DNA of 64,000 nucleotides, taken from assembly GCA_017476785.1 (NCBI GenBank), contig JAFUZD010000037.1:1-64000 (forward strand). The letters are read 5' to 3'. A program made the position numbers and the translations under genes. The DNA comes from Prevotella sp. (GTDB taxonomy: Bacteria; Bacteroidota; Bacteroidia; Bacteroidales; Bacteroidaceae). The stretch's first letter is position 1. Every line of letters starts with the position of its first letter. Below the pieces are notes generated by a model. It saw only the letters and a program-made list of their open reading frames with translations. It was not told where the DNA came from and did no database searches. Shown piece by piece: positions 30,051-39,750 of this stretch.

Positions 30051-31874
30051 ATGAAACAAAGCTATCCTAAAATCGGTATACGCCCGACCATCGACGGTCG
30101 GCAGGGCGGTATCCGCGAAAGCCTCGAGGAGAAGACAATGAACCTCGCCAAGGCTGTGAAACAACTCATCGAAGAGAATCTGCACAACGGCGACGGAAGT
30201 CCCGTGGAGTGCGTCATCGCCGACACCACCATCGGCCGCGTGGCCGAGAGTGCCGCCTGCGCCGAGAAGTTCGAGCGCTGCGGCGTGGGTGCCACCATCA
30301 CCGTCACCTCGTGCTGGTGCTACGGCTCGGAGACGATGGATATGAACCCCCACTATCCGAAAGCCGTATGGGGATTCAACGGCACGGAGCGCCCCGGTGC
30401 CGTCTATCTGGCTGCCGTGCTCGCCGCCCACGCCCAGAAAGGCCTGCCCGCCTTCGGCATCTACGGCCACGACGTGCAAGACCTCGACGACAACACCATT
30501 CCGGCCGACGTGGCCGAGAAGATTCTGCGCTTCGCCCGAGCCGCTCAGGCCGTGGCCACGATGCGCGGCAAGTCGTACCTCTCGCTGGGCAACACGTGTA
30601 TGGGCATCGCCGGAAGCATCGTCAATGCCGACTTCCTGCAGCAGTATCTCGGTATGCGCACCGAATACGTCTCGCTCGTGGAAATCCTGCGCCGCGTCGA
30701 CTTCGGCATCTACGACAAAGATGAGTTCGCCCGCGCAATGCAGTGGGTGGAGAAATACTGCAAGCCCAACGAGGGCCACGACTACAACGAGGACCGTCCG
30801 CTGTTCCCCGGCACGCCGATGACCACCTTCAACGGCAAAGGCAAAGGCAAGAACCGGCAGGAGAAAGACGAGGACTGGGAGTTCACCGTCAAGACAATGA
30901 TGATTATCCGCGACCTGATGAACGGCTCACAGAAGTTGCTCGAGATGGGCTATAAGGAAGAAGCCATCGGCCACAACGCCATCGCTGCCGGCGTGCAGGG
31001 ACAGCGCCAGTGGACCGACTACAAGCCCAACTTCGACTTCCCCGAGTCGATGATGTGCACCTCGTTCGACTGGAACGGACCGCGTGAGGCCCATATCCTC
31101 GCCACCGAGAACGACTTCCTCAACGGAATGTCGATGCTCTTCGGCCATCTGCTCACCAACCGCGGCGTGATGTTCAGCGACATACGCACCTACTGGAGCC
31201 CCGAAGCCGTGGAGCGCGTCACCGGACAGCGACCTGAGGGAGGTGCAGCCGGCGGATTCATCCACCTCATCAACAGCGGCGCCACCACACTCGACGCCAC
31301 CGGCGCAGCCACCGACAGCAACGGACAGCCCACCATCAAGCCCCACTGGGAGCTGACCGAGCAGGACACCGAAGCCTGCCTCAAAGCCACCAGCTGGATG
31401 CCCGCCGACCGCGACTACTTCCGCGGCGGAGGCTACTCGAGCCACTTCCTCACCCGTGGCGGTATGCCGATGACGATGCTGCGCATCAACCTCGTACAGG
31501 GACTGGGCCCCGTGCTCCAGCTGGCCGAAGGCTGGACCGTAGAGCTCGACCCGAAAGTGAACGACATACTCGACCGCCGCACCGACCCCACGTGGCCTAC
31601 CACGTGGTTCGCACCACGCCTTGACCCCACGAAGGACGCCTTTAAGGACGTCTACAGCGTGATGAACAACTGGGGCGCCAACCACGGAGCCATCGCCTAT
31701 GGCCACATCGGGGCCGACATCATCACCCTCTGCTCCATCCTGCGCATCCCCGTCTGTATGCACAACGTAGCCGATGCCGACATCTTCCGTCCTGCCGCGT
31801 GGAACGCCTTTGGAATGGACAAAGAGGGCGCCGACTACCGTGCCTGCCAGAACTTCGGCCCCATCTACAAGTAG
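30051..31874 (+). CDS. fucI: L-fucose isomerase
   Basis: 607 aa, close to the usual ~590. Converts L-fucose to L-fuculose in the cytoplasm; the family also acts on D-arabinose and some related sugars. Seen: [69 protein letters not shown] (metal/catalytic region) and the C-terminal [19 protein letters not shown] with the conserved His. No fuculokinase or aldolase is in the window. RG-II contains 2-O-methyl-L-fucose and L-galactose, which fits the surrounding locus. Confidence 0.95.
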   Translation: MKQSYPKIGIRPTIDGRQGGIRESLEEKTMNLAKAVKQLIEENLHNGDGSPVECVIADTTIGRVAESAACAEKFERCGVGATITVTSCWCYGSETMDMNPHYPKAVWGFNGTERPGAVYLAAVLAAHAQKGLPAFGIYGHDVQDLDDNTIPADVAEKILRFARAAQAVATMRGKSYLSLGNTCMGIAGSIVNADFLQQYLGMRTEYVSLVEILRRVDFGIYDKDEFARAMQWVEKYCKPNEGHDYNEDRPLFPGTPMTTFNGKGKGKNRQEKDEDWEFTVKTMMIIRDLMNGSQKLLEMGYKEEAIGHNAIAAGVQGQRQWTDYKPNFDFPESMMCTSFDWNGPREAHILATENDFLNGMSMLFGHLLTNRGVMFSDIRTYWSPEAVERVTGQRPEGGAAGGFIHLINSGATTLDATGAATDSNGQPTIKPHWELTEQDTEACLKATSWMPADRDYFRGGGYSSHFLTRGGMPMTMLRINLVQGLGPVLQLAEGWTVELDPKVNDILDRRTDPTWPTTWFAPRLDPTKDAFKDVYSVMNNWGANHGAIAYGHIGADIITLCSILRIPVCMHNVADADIFRPAAWNAFGMDKEGADYRACQNFGPIYK

Positions 31875-31896
31875 AAACACGCTTTCCTATCCCACC

Positions 31897-31929
31897 ATCG
31901 GGCTGCCCCAACAGGCAGCCCGATTTCTT
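31897..31929 (+). terminator. Rho-independent terminator after fucI
   Basis: ATCGGGCTGCC pairs with GGCAGCCCGAT around a 6-nt loop (31897-31924), followed by TTCTTT. Confidence 0.85.
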
Positions 31930-31938
31930 TGCTCGACA

Positions 31939-31996
31939 AATTCTCGCGTAAATTTTCAAAATTCTCGCGAGAATTGGGAGAATTCTCGCGAGAATT
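31939..31996. repeat. Triple palindrome array, 21-bp period (copy 2)
   Basis: Units start at 31939 (degenerate, AATTCTCGCGTAAATT), 31960 and 31981 (perfect AATTCTCGCGAGAATT). The array ends 35 nt before the -7 element of the restriction-modification operon. Confidence 0.9.
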
Positions 31997-32031
31997 CTTC
32001 CCCGACCGGCCCAAGTCTGACAGATTTTCCG

Positions 32032-32039
32032 TATCTTTG
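32032..32039 (+). promoter_or_regulatory. Promoter -7 element of the restriction-modification operon
   Basis: TATCTTTG, a perfect TAnnTTTG, 25 nt before the endonuclease start at 32065. Confidence 0.7.
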
Positions 32040-32064
32040 CAAGAGAATTGCAATTAGTTACAAG

Positions 32065-33495
32065 ATGACGCCACAGCATCCCTTACAAAAGAAAGATCTG
32101 CCATACGACATTACAAGTGCTACCAATATCTTCGATTATAGCAAAAAACTATTAGGGAAGACGTTGCGCGACTTCGTATGGGAAGGCTATCAGCCCAAGA
32201 AAGGAAAAGGAAGTCTCGGCCAGATGGTTGAGAATATATACTTCTTGCTTGACACCAACAACAACCCTGAGTCGGATTTTTCTCAGGCTGGTATGGAATT
32301 GAAATGCACTCCGCTAAAGAAAGGCAAGCAGGGCGAGTTCCTCATCAAAGAGCGACTGGTATGCAATATGATTAACTATTGTGAGGATATCAAAGACGAT
32401 TTTGAGCATTCGCACTTCTACCTAAAATGCCAGTTGATGCTGTTGCTGTTCTATTTACATCAAGCCGGCTGCGACAACATTGACTTAGAATTCATTTTCT
32501 CAGTCTTATGGAAATTGCCAGAAAAAGACCTGATGATTATCCGCCACGACTATGAAGTCATTATAAGCAAAATCAAACGCGGTGAAGCCCATTTACTCTC
32601 GGAAGGAGACACAATGTACTTGGGAGCCTGCCGGAAAGGACAGAAAGGCGACAGCTTGATGAAGCAACCATTCTCAGAGATTGGGGCACCACGCCGGGCA
32701 TTCAGCCTGAAAATGGCTTATATGCGCACCATATTATCCTATGTGCAGAAAAGCGGAAAGAATGCTGTTACGAATATCCCACGTAAAGAGCCGCAGCTTG
32801 TCACCTCGGAAGCATTAGCCCGTGGAGCATTCGACGAAATCTTGCTTGCCCGTTTCAGCCCATATCTGGGAATGAGCTATGCAGAAATCGCTAAACAGAA
32901 AAGCATAAACCTCGCAAACAACCCGAAGAATAAATTTGCCATAATAGCCAATGCCATTGTCACTTTAGGAAAATATGCGAATGTTAACCGCTCGGAAGAG
33001 TTTGTCAAAGCTGGATTGACAATGAAAACAATTCGCATACAGGCCGACGGAACTATCAAAGAAGCAATGTCATTTGAGAACATTGACTACATAGAAGTGG
33101 CAGAATGCGACAACTGGTACGACTCACGCTTGTACGAATTGTTCTCCAGCAGGTTCTTGTTCGTCCTGTTCCAAGAAGAAACAAAAGGGATGGGCGACTA
33201 TACGCTCAGCGATGCTTTTTTCTGGACGATGCCACAACAAGACTTGGACTGGGCCGAGACGTATTGGAACCACATTAAGGAGAACGTATTGGCCAACCAT
33301 ATTTCAGAGGAGTATTGGTGGAAAGGCACCGACCGCAAGAAGTTCCATATACGCCCCAAGGCGCAAAGAGCAAGTGATACAGCCCCGATGCCCAACGGAG
33401 GCAGTGCCAAGAAATTCTGCTATTGGTTCAATAACGACTATGTTCGTGAAATCGTTGAAAACCACCAAAAAGGAAAAAGCAATGCCAAACAATAA
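32065..33495 (+). CDS. Sau3AI/MutH-type restriction endonuclease
   Basis: 476 aa, close to Sau3AI (about 490). Start chosen at MTPQHPLQKKDLPYD, because the promoter lies inside the longer open frame. Seen: LGQMVENIYF followed by the catalytic triad-like SDFSQAGMELKCTP (Asp and Glu-x-Lys, ~70-80), the MutH arrangement of the PD-(D/E)xK nuclease fold, and a C-terminal second MutH-like half, typical of Sau3AI. The family cuts GATC. The gene overlaps the methyltransferase by 14 bp. Base composition is visibly AT-richer than the flanks, with many AAA, TTA and ATA codons, indicating acquisition. Confidence 0.85.
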   Translation: MTPQHPLQKKDLPYDITSATNIFDYSKKLLGKTLRDFVWEGYQPKKGKGSLGQMVENIYFLLDTNNNPESDFSQAGMELKCTPLKKGKQGEFLIKERLVCNMINYCEDIKDDFEHSHFYLKCQLMLLLFYLHQAGCDNIDLEFIFSVLWKLPEKDLMIIRHDYEVIISKIKRGEAHLLSEGDTMYLGACRKGQKGDSLMKQPFSEIGAPRRAFSLKMAYMRTILSYVQKSGKNAVTNIPRKEPQLVTSEALARGAFDEILLARFSPYLGMSYAEIAKQKSINLANNPKNKFAIIANAIVTLGKYANVNRSEEFVKAGLTMKTIRIQADGTIKEAMSFENIDYIEVAECDNWYDSRLYELFSSRFLFVLFQEETKGMGDYTLSDAFFWTMPQQDLDWAETYWNHIKENVLANHISEEYWWKGTDRKKFHIRPKAQRASDTAPMPNGGSAKKFCYWFNNDYVREIVENHQKGKSNAKQ

Positions 33496-35245
33496 ACATA
33501 TTATTCGCGTTGTCGAGCTCTTCGCAGGCGTTGGCGGGTTCCGTATTGGATTAGAAGGAGCCTCTGATGCCTACCAAACCATATGGAACAACCAATGGGA
33601 GCCCTCTACATTACACCAAGACGCCTCTTTGGTCTACAGGGCACGGTTCGGCTCAGATGGGCATTCAAACAAAGATATCAATCTTGTGCCTACCACAGAT
33701 ATTCCCGACCACGACCTGTTGGTGGGAGGATTTCCGTGCCAAGACTATTCTGTAGCCGCTACCCTAAGTCGCTCCGGCGGGATTGAGGGAAAGAAAGGGG
33801 TTTTATGGTGGCAAATATACCGCATATTAAATGAGAAGGAGCAACAACGCCCTCAGTACATATTTTTCGAGAATGTCGACCGTTTGATTAATTCACCTGC
33901 CTCACAGCGTGGGCGCGACTTTGCCATTATTTTAGCTTCATTAGCCGACCTCGGATACATTGTGGAGTGGCGTGTCATCAATGCCGCCGACTACGGAATG
34001 CCCCAACGCAGACGAAGGACCTATATCGTAGGCTATCGAAAAGAGTCGGTCGTTGCCAAAAAGGTAGAAGAAATTGAGGACTGGGTGCTCTATGATGGGG
34101 TTTTGGCCCAAGCATTCCCCTTCGAGCCCAAAAACACATCTGTATCAACTTTTGACATCAATGGACCAATCCAAGAGGTTTCCGCACACTTCAATGCGGG
34201 AAAGAAGAACAGTCCGTTCGGAGATGCCGGCATAATGATTGACCGACACGTGTATTCTGTTGACGCCATTCCAGCATATACTGGAGTTTCACAGATGTTA
34301 GGAGACATTCTTGTAGATGAAGATTTTGTGCCGGAAAACTTTTATATCTCTGAAGAAGAACTGCCGAAATGGAGGTACGAGAAAGGAGCAAAAAAGATTA
34401 ATCGCGTATCGAAAGAAGGATTTCAATATGTATTTTCAGAAGGAGGGATGGCTTTTCCTGATTATTTAGACAAGCCATCCAGAACGATGATTACCGGCGA
34501 GGGGGGCAGTGCGCCATCACGCTTCAAGCACGTAGTACAAACTCCTTCTGGCCGCTATCGCCGTCTCGTTCCTATTGAATTGGAGCGCTTGAATATGTTT
34601 CCAGACAACCATACCTACCACCCCGACGTCACTGACGGGCGCCGTGCTTTCCTTATGGGCAATGCACTGGTTTGTGGCATTGTGGAACAAATTGGCAAAA
34701 GCCTATTTAGATTCATATATGATGAGGAGCCGGTCTCTTCACGTCCCATCCACACCCAACGTGATGCACGCCCATTCCTGAACTTGGATTTATTTGCAAC
34801 CTTAGAACAAGGCAATTACATAGTGAACAGTCCCAGAAAAACATATAAGTTAGATCTGACCAAACGCCTACTTATTGGATATGTGAAGTCCGATAATCAA
34901 GAATATTTCCTGCACCAAGAACCAACAAAAATATACTATACAGGCAAGACAAGAGCATTCCCGTCGACCATAGCGCTCAACAAGCTATACTATTTTATGC
35001 CATACATCAAAGGAAGGGGGGTGCGCGACTTATATTTGATTCGTATCGCACGTATCGGCAACAAAGCTGAAATTCACTCCGAAGCCAACGATAAAGAACC
35101 TCGTTTGGTGTTTGAATTGGAATATCTGGAAAGTCTGTCCGACTATATTCCTACTCATCTGAATATCAACCATACCTATACAGACACATTTCTTGGAAAG
35201 ATTATTAAAAATGAAGCAGACCATCAGACTTACAGACATCTATAA
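33482..35245 (+). CDS. DNA (cytosine-5) methyltransferase of the restriction-modification system
   Basis: 587 aa. Start chosen at MPNNKHIIRVVELFAGVGG, 14 bp inside the endonuclease gene. Seen motifs: I (FAGVGGFRIG), IV with catalytic Cys (GGFPCQDYSVA, ~86), VI (FFENVDRL, ~129), VIII (MPQRRRRTYIVGY, ~174) and X (MGNALVCGIV, ~391). It protects host DNA by methylating cytosine at the site cut by the partner; by analogy with Sau3AI the site is GATC. Residues ~406-587 form a C-terminal extension not needed for the catalytic fold, which I do not recognise. Confidence 0.9.
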   Translation: MPNNKHIIRVVELFAGVGGFRIGLEGASDAYQTIWNNQWEPSTLHQDASLVYRARFGSDGHSNKDINLVPTTDIPDHDLLVGGFPCQDYSVAATLSRSGGIEGKKGVLWWQIYRILNEKEQQRPQYIFFENVDRLINSPASQRGRDFAIILASLADLGYIVEWRVINAADYGMPQRRRRTYIVGYRKESVVAKKVEEIEDWVLYDGVLAQAFPFEPKNTSVSTFDINGPIQEVSAHFNAGKKNSPFGDAGIMIDRHVYSVDAIPAYTGVSQMLGDILVDEDFVPENFYISEEELPKWRYEKGAKKINRVSKEGFQYVFSEGGMAFPDYLDKPSRTMITGEGGSAPSRFKHVVQTPSGRYRRLVPIELERLNMFPDNHTYHPDVTDGRRAFLMGNALVCGIVEQIGKSLFRFIYDEEPVSSRPIHTQRDARPFLNLDLFATLEQGNYIVNSPRKTYKLDLTKRLLIGYVKSDNQEYFLHQEPTKIYYTGKTRAFPSTIALNKLYYFMPYIKGRGVRDLYLIRIARIGNKAEIHSEANDKEPRLVFELEYLESLSDYIPTHLNINHTYTDTFLGKIIKNEADHQTYRHL

Positions 35246-35555
35246 CGGCGATTTGTTTACGAGGTCAAAGGCTACCGAACTCAGCGGCTGCATCATCCCC
35301 AATGCAGATGAGGTGGTGATGGACTTTGAAGGTATTTCGTTTATGTCGCGCTCGTTCGCCGACGAGCTGTACAACGTTGTGGAAGATTTCAAAGACAAGC
35401 TGTTTGAATACATCCACCGCAATGATGTAGTGGAAACAATGATGACCAAAGTGGCTGAAGGCCGGAAACGAGAGCGAAAGAGAGGTATCAGTCACGCTAA
35501 AATCTATGAATTTGATGATATGGAAAGCCTCTCTGCTTTCCTGATGAAGCATTGA
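35211..35555 (+). CDS. DUF4325 (STAS-like) protein in the restriction-modification operon
   Basis: 114 aa. Start chosen at MKQTIRLTDIYNGDLFTR, overlapping the methyltransferase by 35 bp. Seen: LFTRSKATEL, and EVVMDFEGISFMSRSFADELYN, the core signature of the STAS-like DUF4325 family; a basic segment GRKRERKRG follows. STAS-like domains typically relay signals by binding a partner kinase/ATPase. No such partner is in the window. The tight overlap implies coupled translation with the methyltransferase. Function here is unknown; a regulator or an accessory defence protein are possibilities. Confidence 0.75.
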   Translation: MKQTIRLTDIYNGDLFTRSKATELSGCIIPNADEVVMDFEGISFMSRSFADELYNVVEDFKDKLFEYIHRNDVVETMMTKVAEGRKRERKRGISHAKIYEFDDMESLSAFLMKH

Positions 35556-35564
35556 TAACGACGA

Positions 35565-35603
35565 CAATCGGGCAGTCCCTTTCGGACTGCCCGATTGTTT
35601 TTT
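35565..35603 (+). terminator. Rho-independent terminator
   Basis: CAATCGGGCAGTCC (35565-35578) pairs perfectly with GGACTGCCCGATTG (35584-35597), followed by T6. It ends the three-gene operon. The next 150 bp to 35755 hold nothing recognisable. Confidence 0.92.
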
Positions 35604-35755
35604 CATCTTGACTTATCCTTCCGCTTTCAGCAAAATCAATTAAATGGTTATCACGCCCTTCCCCAAAATAAAACGGAAGATACCGTGAATGATGACAAAA
35701 ACGAAGGGATTCAGTCATTATAATATAAATAATCGATTATCGAAAAACGGACTTA

Positions 35756-37081
35756 ATGAGAAGATTTCTGATAGCTGCCGCCCTACTCGCAGCCCCAGTG
35801 GCCGAGATGACGGCACAGACGTATGAGACGCAGTTTGAACGGCCGGTGAGCGAACTGATGGGCGACGTACAGCGGCGCTTTGGCGTGCGCTTCAAATACA
35901 ATGTGGACACGGCGGGACTGCGGCTGCCGTATGCCGACTTCCGCGTGCGGCCATACAGCATCGAACAGACGCTGGACAACATCTGCCGCTACTTCGACTG
36001 GAACTGGTGGAAGCAGAGCGGCAACGTGTATAAAATCAAGCCTTACGAGTATCCGCGCCGCCACGAGGCTGAAGGGGCGCAGATGCTGCAATACCTAAAC
36101 ACGCTCTATGCCAACCGGGCACAATGGGAGGCACGGCGCGACACGCTGCGCCGCGAGGTGCGCCAGCGGCTGGGCATCGACGCTTTCCTCGACTCGTGCG
36201 TAGCCAATGCGAAGCCGCTGCTGTCGAAGGTGCTGCGCCACGACGGCTACACGACGCAGAACATCTGCATCGAGCTGACACCCGGCCAACATCTGTTCGG
36301 CACGATTTACAGCCCGTTGCAGGCGCAGAAGTCGAAGAGGGTGCAGAAGAAGCATCCCCTCATCATCTGTCCCGACGGCCACTGGCCGATGCGCTACCGT
36401 AAGGACGAGCAGCAGCGGCTGGGCACGCTGGCACGGATGGGTGCCGTCTGTGTGGACTTCGACCTCTACGGCTGGGGCGAGAGTGAGCAGGAGGTGGGCG
36501 CCGAGGCCCACCATACCAGTCGCGCCCACGTCTATCAGGCTGCGTGCGGCCTGAAGCTGCTGGACTATATGCTGACACAGCGTAAGGACATCGACCCGCA
36601 GCGGGTGGGCGTATGCGGCGGCAGTGGCGGCGGAACCCACACGGTGCTGCTCTCGCTGCTCGACGAGCGCGTGACGGCATCGGCTCCCGTGGTGCACTTG
36701 GCATCCCACTTCGACGGCGGCTGTCCCTGCGAGAGCGGAATGCCCGTACAGCTGGCAGCCGGCGGCACGTGCGAGCCCGAGCTGGCTGCCGTGGTGGCGC
36801 CCCACCCGATGCTCATCGTGAGCGACGGCGGCGACTGGACATCGAGCGTGCCCGAGCTGGAATTCCCCTATCTGCAGCGCATCTACGGGTTCTACGATGC
36901 CCAGCAGAACGTGCGCAACGTCCATCTGGCCACAGAGCGTCACGACTTCGGGAAGAACAAGCGGCAGGCCGTCTACGACTTCTTCATCGACGTCTTCGGC
37001 CTCGACCGCACGATGCTCGACGAGACGAAGGTGACCATCTTGCCTGACGACGCGCTGAAGAGTAAAAGGGTAAAACAGTAA
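35756..37081 (+). CDS. Secreted alpha/beta-hydrolase esterase, candidate pectin/RG-II esterase
   Basis: 441 aa, signal peptide ending EMTAQ. Residues ~25-90 resemble a small secretin/STN-like fold (FERPVSELMGDVQRRFGVRF). The rest is an acetylxylan-esterase-like alpha/beta hydrolase: PLIICPDGHWPMRY, YGWGESEQE, nucleophile Ser in CGGSGGGTHT (~289), and His in ATERHDFGKNKR. It resembles the unusual pectin methylesterase BT1017 of the B. thetaiotaomicron RG-II locus, though an acetyl esterase is possible. The last seven residues (SKRVKQ and stop) are encoded by the first units of the GTAAAANN array, so the repeat has invaded the end of the gene. Confidence 0.7.
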   Translation: MRRFLIAAALLAAPVAEMTAQTYETQFERPVSELMGDVQRRFGVRFKYNVDTAGLRLPYADFRVRPYSIEQTLDNICRYFDWNWWKQSGNVYKIKPYEYPRRHEAEGAQMLQYLNTLYANRAQWEARRDTLRREVRQRLGIDAFLDSCVANAKPLLSKVLRHDGYTTQNICIELTPGQHLFGTIYSPLQAQKSKRVQKKHPLIICPDGHWPMRYRKDEQQRLGTLARMGAVCVDFDLYGWGESEQEVGAEAHHTSRAHVYQAACGLKLLDYMLTQRKDIDPQRVGVCGGSGGGTHTVLLSLLDERVTASAPVVHLASHFDGGCPCESGMPVQLAAGGTCEPELAAVVAPHPMLIVSDGGDWTSSVPELEFPYLQRIYGFYDAQQNVRNVHLATERHDFGKNKRQAVYDFFIDVFGLDRTMLDETKVTILPDDALKSKRVKQ

Positions 37082-37198
37082 AAAAGTAAAAGGGTAAAAG
37101 GGTAAAACAGTAAAAAAGTAAAAGGGTAAAAAGGTAAAAAGGTAAAAAAGTAAAAGGGTAAAAAAGTAAAAAAGGTAAAACAATAAAAAGACAAAACG
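37062..37198 (+). repeat. GTAAAANN 8-bp repeat array upstream of GH95
   Basis: About 17 tandem 8-bp units (GTAAAAGG, GTAAAACA, GTAAAAAA, GTAAAAAG) from inside the esterase 3' end up to the GH95 start. The complementary TTTTAC units appear in the GH95 signal peptide (37255-37290), so the leader RNA can pair with the first codons. Confidence 0.92.
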
Positions 37199-39718
37199 AT
37201 GATGATACGGACAACTATACAGCAAAGAACGCAGTGGGTAAAACGGATGGGATTGTTTTACCTTCTTACCGTTTTACCCTTTTGCCTTTTATCAGCCCAG
37301 CAATACCGCCTGTGGTACGACCGTCCTGCAATGACGTGGACGCAGGCACTGCCCGTAGGCAACGGCGCAATGGGTGCAATGGTGTTTGGCAATCCTGCCG
37401 TAGAGCGTCTGCAGCTGAACGAAGAGACCCTCTGGGCCGGACAGCCCAACCATAAAATCAACCCACGTGCACGGGCGGCGATGCCACGCGTGCGCCAACT
37501 GGTGTTCGAAGGGAAGTACCGCGAAGCCCTGCAGCTGGCCAACAGCGACATTATGCCGGGCGGCGAACAGAACCACGGAATGCCTTTCCAGCCCTTCGGC
37601 GACCTGCACATCTCGCAGCCGGGTCACGCCGCCTATACTGACTATCGGCGCACGCTGAGCCTCGATTCGGCCATTGCGACGACCACCTACACCGTAGACG
37701 GCACACGCTACCGCCGCGACGTGATAGCCCCACTGGGTATGGAGCAGCCCGTCATCATCGTTCACTTCACGGCCTCACAGCCCGGCAGCATTACGTTCAA
37801 CGCCTACCTGACCTCACCCCACAACGACGTCATCGTACAGAGCGAGGGCAACGAGGTAACACTGACGGGCGTATCGTCGAAACACGAGAACGTGAAAGGT
37901 AAGGTGCGCTTTCAGGGGCGCATTGCCGTCAGCCAGAAAGGCGGTCGGCAGAGCTGCGCCAGCGGTGTGCTGTCGGTGAGCGGAGCCGACGAAGCCACCC
38001 TCTACATTGCGATAGCCACCAACGTGGTGAACTACAACGATATCAGCGGCGACGAGAGCGCAAAGGCCAAGACACGCCTCGCTTTGGCGATGCAGTACGA
38101 CTATCAGCAGCTGTTGCAGCAGCACCTGAATGCCTACCAGCCGCTGTTCCAGCGCGTCAGGCTGAACTTAGGAGCCGACACGCAGCCCACCGTCCCCACC
38201 GACCGACAACTGCTGAGAGCTGAGGGCAATACGTCCTCCGCCCTCAACCCCCACCTCATAGCCACCTACTTCCAGTTCGGGCGCTACCTGCTCATTGCCT
38301 CGTCGCAGCCCGGCGGTCAGCCCCCCACCCTGCAGGGCATCTGGAACGAGAAGCTATGGCCGGCGTGGGACTCGAAGTACACCACGAACATCAACCTCGA
38401 GATGAACTACTGGCCGGCCGAGGTGACCAACCTGACTGAACTGAACGGGCCGCTGTTTGATATGATCAGCGACCTGACCAAGACCGGAGCCCGCACCGCA
38501 AAAGACATCTACGATGCCGACAGCTGCTGGGTGCTGCACCACAACACCGACCTATGGCGCGCCTCGTGGCCCATCGACCACGCCCCCAGCGGTATGTGGC
38601 AGACGGGTGCGGCGTGGCTCTGCCGTCACCTGTGGGAGCACTACCTCTACACTGGCGACCGCGATTTCCTGCGCCGCGTCTATCCCACGATGCGCAGTGC
38701 AGCCCACTTCTTCGAACAGACGCTGGCCGAAGAGCCCACTCATCATTGGCTCGTCGTGGCGCCAGCCGTCTCGCCCGAGAACTCGCCCCGCGGCGGCGTG
38801 CCCATCAATGCGGGCGTGACGATGCACAACCAGCTGGTCTATGAGCTCTATACCAACACGCTTCGCGCCGCCGAAGTGCTGGGCGAAGACACCTCCCAGC
38901 TCGCCGTGCTCAATGCCCAACTCAAACGTCTGCCGCCGATGCAGATTGGCCGATGGGGGCAGTTGCAGGAGTGGATGCAGGACTGGGACGATCCACAGGA
39001 CAACCACCGCCACGTGAGCCATCTGTACGGTCTCTACCCCGCCGCCCAGATTTCGCCCTACCGCACCAACGGTCTGTGGCAGGCAGCACGCACCTCGCTG
39101 CAGGCGCGCGGCGACGTGAGCACGGGTTGGTCGATGGGATGGAAGGTGTGTCTGTGGGCGCGCCTGCTGGACGGCAACCACGCCGCCAAGCTCATCGACG
39201 ACCAGCTGACACTCTCGCCCGACACGTTCCTCATCTTCGGCACCACAAAGCAGCGCGGCGGCACCTATCCCAATCTGCTTGATGCCCATCCGCCCTTCCA
39301 GATTGACGGCAACTTCGGCTGCACGGCCGGCATTGCCGAAATGCTTGTACAGAGCCACGACGGCTTCATCTATCTGCTGCCAGCCCTGCCCACAGCGTGG
39401 AGCGACGGCAGTGTCAGCGGACTGCGCGTCCGTGGTGGGTTCGAGGTGGATATGGCGTGGCACGGTGGCCGCCTCACGGAGGTCACCATCCGCTCTACAC
39501 AGGGCGGCAACTGCCGCATCCGCACAGCCACGCCCCTCAGCGGTAAAGGGCTGAAGAAAGCCCGCGGACGCAATGCCAACCCGCTGTTCTGGATAGCCGC
39601 CGAGCAGCCCATTCAGAACCACAGCGAGGCGACACGGCAAGACATCAGCCTACCGTCCACGCAGCTCTACGACCTACCGACGCAGGCCGGCGGCACCTAT
39701 ACCCTGCGGGCACGCTGA
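37199..39718 (+). CDS. GH95 alpha-L-fucosidase / alpha-L-galactosidase
   Basis: 839 aa; start at 37199 or 37202. Signal peptide FYLLTVLPFCLLSAQ is built partly from the TTTTAC repeat. Seen: the N-terminal GH95 domain (LPVGNGAMGAMVFGNPAVER, LNEETLWAGQP), the helical barrel with MNYWPAEVTNLTEL, catalytic acid Glu in PAVSPENSPRGG (~526), HRHVSHLYGLYPAAQISPY, and a C-terminal domain with IDGNFGCTAGIAEML. The family removes alpha-L-fucose; the B. thetaiotaomicron RG-II member removes alpha-L-galactose. Given the locus either is possible. Confidence 0.9.
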   Translation: MMIRTTIQQRTQWVKRMGLFYLLTVLPFCLLSAQQYRLWYDRPAMTWTQALPVGNGAMGAMVFGNPAVERLQLNEETLWAGQPNHKINPRARAAMPRVRQLVFEGKYREALQLANSDIMPGGEQNHGMPFQPFGDLHISQPGHAAYTDYRRTLSLDSAIATTTYTVDGTRYRRDVIAPLGMEQPVIIVHFTASQPGSITFNAYLTSPHNDVIVQSEGNEVTLTGVSSKHENVKGKVRFQGRIAVSQKGGRQSCASGVLSVSGADEATLYIAIATNVVNYNDISGDESAKAKTRLALAMQYDYQQLLQQHLNAYQPLFQRVRLNLGADTQPTVPTDRQLLRAEGNTSSALNPHLIATYFQFGRYLLIASSQPGGQPPTLQGIWNEKLWPAWDSKYTTNINLEMNYWPAEVTNLTELNGPLFDMISDLTKTGARTAKDIYDADSCWVLHHNTDLWRASWPIDHAPSGMWQTGAAWLCRHLWEHYLYTGDRDFLRRVYPTMRSAAHFFEQTLAEEPTHHWLVVAPAVSPENSPRGGVPINAGVTMHNQLVYELYTNTLRAAEVLGEDTSQLAVLNAQLKRLPPMQIGRWGQLQEWMQDWDDPQDNHRHVSHLYGLYPAAQISPYRTNGLWQAARTSLQARGDVSTGWSMGWKVCLWARLLDGNHAAKLIDDQLTLSPDTFLIFGTTKQRGGTYPNLLDAHPPFQIDGNFGCTAGIAEMLVQSHDGFIYLLPALPTAWSDGSVSGLRVRGGFEVDMAWHGGRLTEVTIRSTQGGNCRIRTATPLSGKGLKKARGRNANPLFWIAAEQPIQNHSEATRQDISLPSTQLYDLPTQAGGTYTLRAR

Positions 39719-39750
39719 ACGAACACAGACTTGCAACCGAACCAAAGAAT

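Noticed and set aside
30051..31874. fucI as part of the apiose operon
   Set aside because: It is a canonical FucI 20 kb away in another operon; the isomerase at 8289 is the linked one.
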